The notes beneath the pieces were generated by a model. It was not told the DNA's origin. It worked only from the letters and a program-made list of their open reading frames with translations, and searched no databases. From positions 1 through 64,000 of the forward strand of contig JBGAOY010000020.1 of assembly GCA_044221555.1 (NCBI GenBank): 64,000 nucleotides of DNA, written 5' to 3'. Positions 57,388-64,000 of the stretch are shown piece by piece. Origin of the DNA: JAEUJM01 sp044221555. GTDB taxonomy: Bacteria > Actinomycetota > Acidimicrobiia > Acidimicrobiales > DATDAH01. How positions within the stretch are numbered: position 1 is the first letter of the stretch; each line of letters opens with the position of its first letter. A program made the translations under genes and the position numbers.

Positions 57388-57510
57388 GTGTGCTTCCTTC
57401 TTTCACCTGATGGACCCGGGGGGCCGTTGGCGTGGTACCGCGCGAACCCTAACCGGTGATCGGCGCTCGACGCGTGAGCCGACAGGGAGCAGCCACCTGC
57501 CCCCTGAGGG

Positions 57511-58827
57511 TCAGATCGCCTCCACCTCGACCCGCACCCCGGCATCGACCGACGCCCGCTCGACGAGGAACGAGTCGACCGCCAGCAACTGCGACGGCCG
57601 GCCGTCGCGCGCCCGACCCGTGCCGGTGATGGTGGGAGGCCCCGACAGGCCGAGCACGCCGGCGTCCCGGCTCACTGCGGCCACGACGTCCTTGTCCGCC
57701 GCCCGCCAGGCCAGGCGCCCGATCACCTCGGGGGGTTCCGGGGCCGAGCCGAGGTCGACGGTGTCGCCACCGTAGGCGTTGACGCCGAAGTACTCCTCGT
57801 GCCACTCCTCGATGGCCAGGCCCGCGCCCTCGGCCCGGCGGCGCAGGAACGACAGCGCGGCACGGGCCTTGGCCTCGGCGTCGGGCCACGAGTAGCCGAA
57901 CCGCGCCTCGCCGGCCCATCCGGCCGGCGTGCAGACGAGGCCCTTGTAGGTCGGCGGCGCCGGCAGGCCCCTCGCCCCCGACACCCGAACCCGGTCGTCG
58001 CCCAGGTCGTCGAGTGTGACCGCGGTGAAGTCGGCCACGACGTCGGGGTTGAGGTAGCGGGCGGGGTCGTGGACCTCGTACAGGAGCTGCTCACGGACCG
58101 TGTCGAACGTGACCATGCCGCCGGTGCCTTCGGGCTTGGTCAGCACCATCGACCCGTCCTCGTCCACCTCGCCGATCGGGAAGCCGATGCGCAGCGGATC
58201 GGGGTTCTCCCACCACGGCCCCGAGTAGTTCCCGCCGGTGACCTGTCCGCTGCACTCCAGCAGGTGCCCGACGGTGACCCCGGCGGCGAGGCGGTCCCAG
58301 TCGTCCCACGCCCAGCCGTACTCGTGGACGAGGGGGGCCAGGAACAGCGAGGCGTCGGCCACCCGCCCGGTGATGACGATGTCGGCGCCGGCGTCGAGCG
58401 CCTCCACGATCGGGCGGGCCCCGAGGTAGGCGTTGGCGAAGATGGCGTCATCGGGCAGGCCCAGCTCCGCGGCACGCGGGCGCACGTCGTCACCGACGAC
58501 CGTGGCCACCCGCACACCCCCCACCCCGGCCTGTTTCGCCAACGCGGCCACGGCCCGCCCGGCCGCGATCGGGTTGATCCCACCGGCGTTGGTGATCAGC
58601 CGGGTGCGACCGTCGAGCAGGTACGGCGCCGCTGCGGCCACGTAGAGCGGCAGGTCACGGGTGTAGCCGAGCGACTCGTCCTTCAGCCGGTCCTTGGCCA
58701 GGATGGCGAGGGTCAGCTCGGCCAGCGCCTCGCACACCAGGTAGTCGACGCCCGCCTCGAGCAGGTCGGCCACCGGTGCGTGCCCGTCGCCGTAGAACCC
58801 TTGTCCCCCACCGATGCGGATGGTCAC
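57511..58827 (-). CDS. AtuA family protein, N-terminal domain only
   Basis: 438 residues. IRIGGGQGFYGDGHAPVADLLEAGVDYLVCEALAELTLAIL and NAGGINPIAAGRAVAALA are the DUF1446/AtuA signature, followed by DIVITGRVADASLFLAPLVHEYGW and CSGQVTGGNYSG. The enzyme role is inferred: acyclic terpene or acyl-CoA utilisation. The C-terminal ferredoxin-like domain that many homologues carry in the same chain is encoded at 56041-56406, with two unrelated genes in between. Confidence 0.88.
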   Translation of the reverse strand: MTIRIGGGQGFYGDGHAPVADLLEAGVDYLVCEALAELTLAILAKDRLKDESLGYTRDLPLYVAAAAPYLLDGRTRLITNAGGINPIAAGRAVAALAKQAGVGGVRVATVVGDDVRPRAAELGLPDDAIFANAYLGARPIVEALDAGADIVITGRVADASLFLAPLVHEYGWAWDDWDRLAAGVTVGHLLECSGQVTGGNYSGPWWENPDPLRIGFPIGEVDEDGSMVLTKPEGTGGMVTFDTVREQLLYEVHDPARYLNPDVVADFTAVTLDDLGDDRVRVSGARGLPAPPTYKGLVCTPAGWAGEARFGYSWPDAEAKARAALSFLRRRAEGAGLAIEEWHEEYFGVNAYGGDTVDLGSAPEPPEVIGRLAWRAADKDVVAAVSRDAGVLGLSGPPTITGTGRARDGRPSQLLAVDSFLVERASVDAGVRVEVEAI

Positions 58828-58834
58828 CCGGCCA

Positions 58835-59812
58835 TCATGGCGCGCCGGTCGTGGTCGGCGTGACGCCGTTGCCGCCGGCCGGGCTCCCGGTGCCGACCTG
58901 GGCCTCGAGCTCCTGGCGCAGGTTGGTCACCAGGCCGGCGAAGGCCGAGAGCTGGGTGGGGTCGACGGCGTCCAGCTCGGCCAGCGCGGCCTCGGCCTCG
59001 CCCTGGTTGCGGAGGGCGACGGCCTTGAAGACATGGGGCGGGGCGAACCCCGGCCGGGCCGCGATGGCCTGGTCGAGCAGGGCCATGCCCTCGACCACCA
59101 GCTGGGTGCCCTGGGCGCTGTCCTCGGAGCTGCCCGCCCGCACCAGCAGCCATCCCTTGTAGGTGAGGGCGTCGGCGTTCTCGGGATCGCTGTCGAGCAC
59201 CTCGTCGTAGAGGCGTATGGCCTCGGCCGCGTCACCGCTGGCCTCGAGCTGTTGGGCCTGGGAGACCTTCTCCCGGTTGCTCGTCGGGCCGGCGCTGGTG
59301 ACGCTCTCGCCCGGCGTGCGCTGACCGAAGTTGTCGGCGATCACCACACCGGCGACCACGGCGAACACGACGACCGCCGCGCTCACGGCCAGCGTGCGCA
59401 GCCGACGGGGGCCGGCGGCGGGCGTGTGCACCGGGGTGGTGTCGTGGCGCTCCAGCGCCCGGACGACCGCGGCGGCCCGTGCGGTGTAGTCGTCGCGGAG
59501 CGCCCGGTAGTCGTCGTCGTCGATGTCGCCCGCCTCGAGCTCGCGGTCGAGGTCGTCGAGGGACGCCAGCAGGAAGTCGCGCTGCTCGACGAGGGCTCCG
59601 CGTTCCGCGTCCCGGCTGCGGGGATCGGGCCCGCCCTCGGCTGCTCGGCGACCGGGCGGCACCTTCGCGCCGGATCCGGCCCGATGGTCGTCCTCGCTCA
59701 GCGGTGGGAGCGGTCGGCGGGCGGCCGGCTCGGTCCCGGGCTCGGGCCCGGGCCCGGGCTCAGCGCCCTCGGTGTCGCGGCCGTGGCGGCGTGGCCTGCT
59801 GACGCTGGTCAC
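58835..59812 (-). CDS. ccmI: CcmI-like TPR protein of cytochrome c maturation
   Basis: 325 residues. An Arg/Pro-rich start, a CcmI-like segment (EQRDFLLASLDDLDRELEAGDIDDDDYRALRDDY), one membrane helix (LRTLAVSAAVVVFAVVAGVVIADN, about 140-163) and a TPR domain (AEAIRLYDEVLDSDPENADALTYKGWLLV ...). It would hold apocytochrome c for haem ligation. GTG start overlaps the ccmH stop (GTGA). It is the last gene of the operon. Confidence 0.82.
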   Translation of the reverse strand: MTSVSRPRRHGRDTEGAEPGPGPEPGTEPAARRPLPPLSEDDHRAGSGAKVPPGRRAAEGGPDPRSRDAERGALVEQRDFLLASLDDLDRELEAGDIDDDDYRALRDDYTARAAAVVRALERHDTTPVHTPAAGPRRLRTLAVSAAVVVFAVVAGVVIADNFGQRTPGESVTSAGPTSNREKVSQAQQLEASGDAAEAIRLYDEVLDSDPENADALTYKGWLLVRAGSSEDSAQGTQLVVEGMALLDQAIAARPGFAPPHVFKAVALRNQGEAEAALAELDAVDPTQLSAFAGLVTNLRQELEAQVGTGSPAGGNGVTPTTTGAP

Positions 59813-60348
59813 GCCGGCCGGTCCTCCTCCATCACCTTGCGGATCCGCTCGACCAGCTCCCGGTCGTCGTCGGTGACCGCCACGGGCGAGCGCTCACGCC
59901 AGCGGCGGAACGCCAGCGCCAGCGCGGCGGCCCCCACCACCAGCACCACCACGGGGAGGATCCACACCAGCCCGGTCACCCCGCTGGCCGACGGCGTGAG
60001 CACCACGTCCTCGCCGAAGCGACCGATGAGGTAGGCGCGGATCTCGGCATCCGAGTCGCCGGCTTCGATGCGCCGGGTGATCTCGCTGCGGATCTCCTTC
60101 GACACCGGCGCATCCGAGTCGGCCACCGACTGGCTGCGACAGGTCGGGCACTTCAGACCGTCGGCCAGCGCGTGGCTGCGCTCCTCGTTGGTGCGGGGTG
60201 AGTCGTCCGGACGGGTACCCACCGCCAGGGCCCCCAGGATCACCACCCCCATCAGCACCCACAGCCAGGGCGAGCGGGCGCCCCGACGGCCCGCCGCGCC
60301 GACGGGCGCGCCGGCCCCACCCGCGGGGCCCGCGCCGGACGCGGTCAC
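59809..60348 (-). CDS. ccmH: CcmH, thiol-disulfide protein of cytochrome c maturation
   Basis: 179 residues. After a short Ala/Gly-rich start and a first helix (WLWVLMGVVILGALAVG), GLKCPTCRSQSVADSDAPVSKEIR is the family motif with Cys67 and Cys70, then IRAYLIGRFGEDVVL and a second helix (VWILPVVVLVVGAAALALAF). It reduces the apocytochrome CxxCH thiols. The GTG start overlaps the ccmG stop. Confidence 0.93.
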   Translation of the reverse strand: MTASGAGPAGGAGAPVGAAGRRGARSPWLWVLMGVVILGALAVGTRPDDSPRTNEERSHALADGLKCPTCRSQSVADSDAPVSKEIRSEITRRIEAGDSDAEIRAYLIGRFGEDVVLTPSASGVTGLVWILPVVVLVVGAAALALAFRRWRERSPVAVTDDDRELVERIRKVMEEDRPA

Positions 60349-61055
60349 GGTGAGGACTCGCCGCCGGACGTGTCGCCCGACGAGCCACCGGACGACGAGG
60401 CGCCCGACGACTCACCCGAGAGTCGCTCGAGCAGTTGATCGAGCCCGAGGCTGGTGACGCCACCACTGACCTTGGCCACCACGTACCCCGTGGGCGACAC
60501 GATGAACGACTCCGGCACCTGGGCCACGGCGTAGTCGAGGATCACCCCCGTGCCCGACCCGTCGATCACCGGCCAGGTGCTGTTGTTGTCCTCGAAGTAC
60601 TGGCGCACCTCGTCGGCGTCGTCATCGAAGACCACGCTCACCACCGAGGCGTCACCCGCCTGGGCGTGACGGCGGCTGAACGACAGCAGCTCGGGGTGCT
60701 CCACCCGGCAGGGCACGCACCAGGTCGCGAAGAAGTTGACCACCACCCACTGGCCCCGGAGCGAGTCCAGGTCGAACGGGTCGCCGGTGGTGAGCGACTC
60801 GCCCTGCACCGGCGGGGCCACCTCACCCACCAGCGGGCTGTCGGCGGTGCGGTCCTGGCTGGGCTCGCGGGTGGCCAGCACCGCCACGAACACGGCCAGC
60901 ACCACCGCCACCCCGAGCGCCACGAAGAAGATGGGCCCCCGCCGGCGAGGGGGCTCGCCGCCGGTGGACGACGTGTCGTCGCCGGCGGGCGGGTCGTCCA
61001 ACGCGGGCCCCCGCCGGGCCGCTCGGGCCCCGCCCTCGTTCCTTGGGGAACTCAC
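60345..61055 (-). CDS. ccmG: CcmG/DsbE-like thioredoxin of cytochrome c maturation
   Basis: 236 residues. A polar start, one helix (IFFVALGVAVVLAVFVAVLA), then a membrane-anchored thioredoxin fold with WVVVNFFATWCVPCRVEHP (Cys113, Cys116) and the cis-Pro loop AQVPESFIV. It passes reducing power to CcmH or apocytochrome outside the membrane. The last 30 residues are Ser/Gly-rich. The GTG start overlaps the ccmF stop. Confidence 0.92.
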   Translation of the reverse strand: MSSPRNEGGARAARRGPALDDPPAGDDTSSTGGEPPRRRGPIFFVALGVAVVLAVFVAVLATREPSQDRTADSPLVGEVAPPVQGESLTTGDPFDLDSLRGQWVVVNFFATWCVPCRVEHPELLSFSRRHAQAGDASVVSVVFDDDADEVRQYFEDNNSTWPVIDGSGTGVILDYAVAQVPESFIVSPTGYVVAKVSGGVTSLGLDQLLERLSGESSGASSSGGSSGDTSGGESSP

Positions 61056-63208
61056 GAGCCCACCGTCGCCGGCTCGGCGGCCGAGGGGGCCTCGCCATCG
61101 TCGCCACCGTCCCCGTCGCCTACGCCCTCGTCACCCGCGCCATCACCACCGTCACGCCCACCACGGCCGGGAGGCGCCGCGGCGACCGCGACCGGCGCGG
61201 ACACCGGGTCGGTGGGCTTGCGACGACGCCCGGGCCACGCGGCCAGCACGGTGCCGGCGGCCATCACGCCACCGCCGATCCACAGCCAGACGATCAGCGG
61301 CTGCACGATCACCCGCAGCAACACGGCATCGGGGGGTGTGTCCCCGTCGGCCGCCGAGCCCGAGGCGGCATCGCCTGAGCTCGCATCGCCAGTGGCCGCA
61401 CCGTTGGCCGGCCCGGTCTCGTCCTGGCCGGGCAGGGCCAGCAGGGCCAGGTACACGTCGTTGGCGACGCCCACCCGCACCGACGGGGTGCCGATGGCCT
61501 GGCTGCCGAACTGGAAGCGGTTCAACGCGGGCGTGAACACGCCGTCGTCGTCGATGCGCACCCGCGCCCGGACCACCACCTTCTCCGGGCGCTCGACCGT
61601 CTCGACGCCCAGGAAGGTCACCCGGTGACCGGCGACCGTGGCCGAGTCGCCCGGCGACAGCCGGAATTCGCCCTGGTGGGCGAAGCTCTGGCTGGCCGCG
61701 AACGCGACCGCGATGATCACCACGCCGAGGTGCACGACCATGCCGCCGTTGGCCCGGCCCACCAGGCCGCGCCAACCCTGCCGGCGGGTGGCCAGCACCA
61801 CCTGGCGCATCGCCGAGCCGGCCGCGAACCCGCCGAGGAAGAACGCCAGCAGCGGGGCCAGGCCCCGCGCACCGATCAGCACCGCCACCACCAGGGTGCC
61901 GGTGGCCACCCACGCCGGCCAGTACAGGCGGTGCCGCAACAGCTCGGTGCTGGCCTTGCGCCAGGGCAGCACGGGGGCGACGGCCATGAGGAAGAGCAGC
62001 GTGAGCCCGATGGGCATGGTCATACGGTTGAAGTAGGGCACGCCGACGGAGATGCGGTCGCCGTTGACCGCCTCGACGAGCAGCGGGAACACCGTGCCGA
62101 GCAGCACCACGAAGGCGAACGCGGCGAACAACAGGTTGTTGGCCATGAACGCGCCCTCGCGGGACAGCGGCGAGTCGATCCGCCCCGGTGACCGCAACTG
62201 GTCGCCACGCCAGGCGATGAGCCCGACCGTGACCGCCACCGTGAGGGCGAAGAAGCCGAGGATGGCCGGCCCGATGCCCGACTCGGTGAAGGCGTGCACC
62301 GAGTCGAGCACGCCCGAGCGGGTGAGGAAGGTGCCGAGGATGGTGAGCGAGAAGGTGGCGCACAGCAGCGACAGGTTCCAGACCCGCAGCATGCCCCGCC
62401 GCTCCTGCACCATCACCGAGTGCAGGTAGGCGGTGCCGGTGAGCCACGGCAGGAACGACGCGTTCTCGACCGGGTCCCACGCCCAGTAGCCACCCCAGCC
62501 CAGCACCTCGTAGGACCACCAGGCACCCAGGACGATGCCCACGGTGAGGAAGCCCCAGGCGAAGAGCGTCCAGCGCCGCGTCTCGACCAGCCAGCCCTCG
62601 CCCAGCCGGCCGGTGACGAGCGCGGCGATGGCGAAGGCGAAGGGCACGCTGAAGCCCACGTAGCCCAGGTAGAGCATCGGCGGGTGGAACGCCATCAGGA
62701 TGTGGTTCTGCAGCAGCGGGTTGGGCCCGGGCCCGTCGAAGCCGGGGCCCGGGTTGAACAGCTCGAAGGGCTTGGCCACCGTCACCATCAGCCCGAAGAA
62801 GAACGTGCAGATCACCAGCATCGTGAGGTTGGCCCAGCCCACGAGCGGGTCGACCAGGCGATCGCGGAACTTCCGGATCATGGCCATCAGGTAGCCGGTG
62901 AGGATGAGCGTCCACAGCAGGATCGAGCCCTCGAGCGCGGCCCAGAGGGTGGCGACGTTGAACAACGGCGGCGTCTTCGAGCTGCCGTGCTGGGCCACGT
63001 AGGCCACGGTGAAGTCACGGGTGATGAGGGCCCGCTCCATGATCGCGAACGCGAGGATGGCGCCGACGAACGCCAACAGCGCGTAGCTGCGCCCCAGCAC
63101 CAGCAGCTTCGGCCGGTCCTTGGCCAGGCCCACGGCCAGGGTGATGACGCCGAGCACCGACGCCCCGAGGCCGAACAGCAGCGCGGCGGAGCCCAGGGCG
63201 ACGTTCAT
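61052..63208 (-). CDS. ccmF: CcmF, haem lyase of cytochrome c maturation
   Basis: 718 residues from ATG 63208. Fourteen or more hydrophobic helices are evident, with the WWD domain GGYWAWDPVENASFLPWLTGTAYLHS around 240 and conserved histidines (HPPMLYLGYVG). Transfers haem from CcmE to the apocytochrome CxxCH. The final 70 residues are Gly/Asp/Pro-rich and poorly conserved. ATG is 7 bases after the ccmE stop. Confidence 0.95.
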   Translation of the reverse strand: MNVALGSAALLFGLGASVLGVITLAVGLAKDRPKLLVLGRSYALLAFVGAILAFAIMERALITRDFTVAYVAQHGSSKTPPLFNVATLWAALEGSILLWTLILTGYLMAMIRKFRDRLVDPLVGWANLTMLVICTFFFGLMVTVAKPFELFNPGPGFDGPGPNPLLQNHILMAFHPPMLYLGYVGFSVPFAFAIAALVTGRLGEGWLVETRRWTLFAWGFLTVGIVLGAWWSYEVLGWGGYWAWDPVENASFLPWLTGTAYLHSVMVQERRGMLRVWNLSLLCATFSLTILGTFLTRSGVLDSVHAFTESGIGPAILGFFALTVAVTVGLIAWRGDQLRSPGRIDSPLSREGAFMANNLLFAAFAFVVLLGTVFPLLVEAVNGDRISVGVPYFNRMTMPIGLTLLFLMAVAPVLPWRKASTELLRHRLYWPAWVATGTLVVAVLIGARGLAPLLAFFLGGFAAGSAMRQVVLATRRQGWRGLVGRANGGMVVHLGVVIIAVAFAASQSFAHQGEFRLSPGDSATVAGHRVTFLGVETVERPEKVVVRARVRIDDDGVFTPALNRFQFGSQAIGTPSVRVGVANDVYLALLALPGQDETGPANGAATGDASSGDAASGSAADGDTPPDAVLLRVIVQPLIVWLWIGGGVMAAGTVLAAWPGRRRKPTDPVSAPVAVAAAPPGRGGRDGGDGAGDEGVGDGDGGDDGEAPSAAEPATVGS

Positions 63209-63215
63209 CGGCTGG

Positions 63216-63794
63216 TCACGGGGTGTCGGCGCCGGCGGACGGGTCGGCCGAGGATCCCCCACTGGCGGAGGGGTCGTCGGCGGCGGGTGCGTCGACGGGC
63301 TCCAGGCGGTCGGGGTTCTCCTCCGCGTAGGACGACGAGTGCTTGACCATGATGCGGTCGCTCGCGAAGTGGTCACCGTCCCACCGGCCCTCGAGCACCA
63401 CGGGGATGTTGGGCTGGAAGAGCTCGGGGGGATCGCCCTGGTGCACGACGTCCACCTCGGCCCCACCGAAGAAGACCACGAACTCGACCGTGCCCGCGGT
63501 CTCGTGGACCGAGCCCTCCTCCACCGTGCCCTGCAGGCGGAATCGCCGATCGCCCAGGTCGTCGCGGTGGGCCACGGCCTCGTCGGCGTTGTAGAAGAAC
63601 ATCGAGGCGTCACCCAGGCTCTTCACCGCGATGAAGCCGAGCGCGCCCAGCACCCCCAGCAGCGCCAGCACCACCGGCAGTGTGCGCCGGCGACCGGTGC
63701 GGACCGGGCGTGGGGCGAGGTCGACGGGCGGCAGGTCCTCGTCCAATTCGTCGGCGCCGGCCGACGGTGGCGGAGGCGGAGGGGTCACAGCCAT
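63216..63794 (-). CDS. ccmE: CcmE haem chaperone
   Basis: 192 residues. A Pro-rich start, one helix (LPVVLALLGVLGALGFIAVKSL) and an OB fold (FRLQGTVEEGSVH ... VVFFGGAEVDVVHQGDPPELFQPNIPVVLEGRW). KHSSSYAEEN holds His152 and Tyr156, the H-x3-Y haem-binding pair, so the His rather than the Cys variant. GGAGGA precedes the ATG. The tail is Ser/Asp/Ala-rich. Confidence 0.95.
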   Translation of the reverse strand: MAVTPPPPPPSAGADELDEDLPPVDLAPRPVRTGRRRTLPVVLALLGVLGALGFIAVKSLGDASMFFYNADEAVAHRDDLGDRRFRLQGTVEEGSVHETAGTVEFVVFFGGAEVDVVHQGDPPELFQPNIPVVLEGRWDGDHFASDRIMVKHSSSYAEENPDRLEPVDAPAADDPSASGGSSADPSAGADTP

Positions 63795-63919
63795 CGACGG
63801 TCCTCCGGCGCCACCTGGCGGCTGAGCCGCCGGCCTCGGATGAGCACCCACAGCGTGTAGAGCAGGATGGTCCCGAAGACCGCCAGGTAGGCGGCGGCGA
63901 CGTAGCCGGCGTCGGTCAT
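63785..63919 (-). CDS. ccmD: CcmD-like small membrane protein
   Basis: 44 residues: MTDAGYVAAAYLAVFG, a single hydrophobic helix (AYLAVFGTILLYTLWVLI) and a basic tail (RGRRLSRQ), the size and layout of CcmD, which stabilises CcmE and the CcmABC haem exporter. The ATG overlaps the stop of the gene upstream (ATGA) and the end overlaps the ccmE start by 10 bases. The family is too short for sure recognition, so position in the operon is the main support. Confidence 0.8.
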   Translation of the reverse strand: MTDAGYVAAAYLAVFGTILLYTLWVLIRGRRLSRQVAPEDRRWL

Positions 63920-64000
63920 CGCTCGTCCGCCGTGGCCACGAGGGGCGCCGGCCCACCGACCGAGGTGCCCGCGGGCGTGATGGGTGCGTCCACCGCCGGG
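63916..64000 (-). CDS. C-terminal end of an upstream ccm gene, probably ccmC (partial)
   Basis: The last 27 codons of a minus-strand gene that runs off the window end, read as PAVDAPITPAGTSVGG and so on, to ADER. The tail is not diagnostic. Operon order in Ccm systems makes ccmC the likely identity. Its TGA overlaps the ccmD ATG. Confidence 0.45.
   Translation of the reverse strand, partial: PAVDAPITPAGTSVGGPAPLVATADER

Overview
The window is high-GC DNA (roughly 70% G+C by eye) from a high-GC Gram-positive. Actinobacterial markers are dense: a WhiB1-type regulator beside a PdtaS-type kinase, PafB/PafC, a DUF3107 protein, the phosphomutase/DUF3090/SCO1664 trio and paired ArsA-like ATPases. 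A cytochrome c maturation (Ccm, System I) operon at the right end is unusual for most actinobacteria and suggests Acidimicrobiia or a neighbouring deep-branching class. That placement is inference. Many starts are GTG and follow a TAnnnT hexamer by only 6-8 bases, so leaderless transcription looks common here. I saw no tRNA, rRNA, transposase, phage gene or CRISPR array.

Left part (1-12 kb): a BTAD regulator apparently split by a homopolymer frameshift, a small orphan protein and a permuted NlpC/P60-like hydrolase read rightwards towards a large BTAD-AAA regulator. The phosphomutase trio follows. A membrane diguanylate cyclase is co-translated with a proline-rich anchored protein, and a sugar-lactone oxidase lies upstream of them.

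12-31 kb: two secreted beta-propeller proteins (PD40 type and RCC1 type) share the same C-terminal module. Between and after them lie etfBA, a lipid kinase, a glycerophosphodiesterase, whiB/pdtaS, a conserved hypothetical, an aldo/keto reductase, a BKACE-family enzyme, a paralogue of the small orphan protein, a YceI-like protein, a penicillin-acylase-family enzyme, a hipBA toxin-antitoxin operon with three regularly spaced palindromes, a holin-like membrane protein and a double-META lipoprotein.

31-47 kb: a TetR regulator, a three-gene ribose-type ABC importer, a CrtI-like oxidoreductase, a VWA protein, a Nudix/winged-helix protein and a nitroreductase lacking its middle. Then comes a likely DNA-repair cluster: SNF2 helicase, SWIM protein, DEDDy exonuclease, PafC and PafB.

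47-58.8 kb: gamma-glutamyltransferase, two Get3/ArsA-like ATPases, DUF3107 protein, Mrp, a SufR-like regulator and a cysteine desulfurase. The last three point to Fe-S metabolism. An AbiEi-DUF559 protein is bracketed by three 47-bp palindromic repeats. The two domains of an AtuA-type protein follow as separate genes, with a SixA-like phosphatase and a TM2 protein between them. 58.8-64 kb: a tightly coupled leftward ccm operon (probable ccmC end, ccmD, E, F, G, H, I-like).
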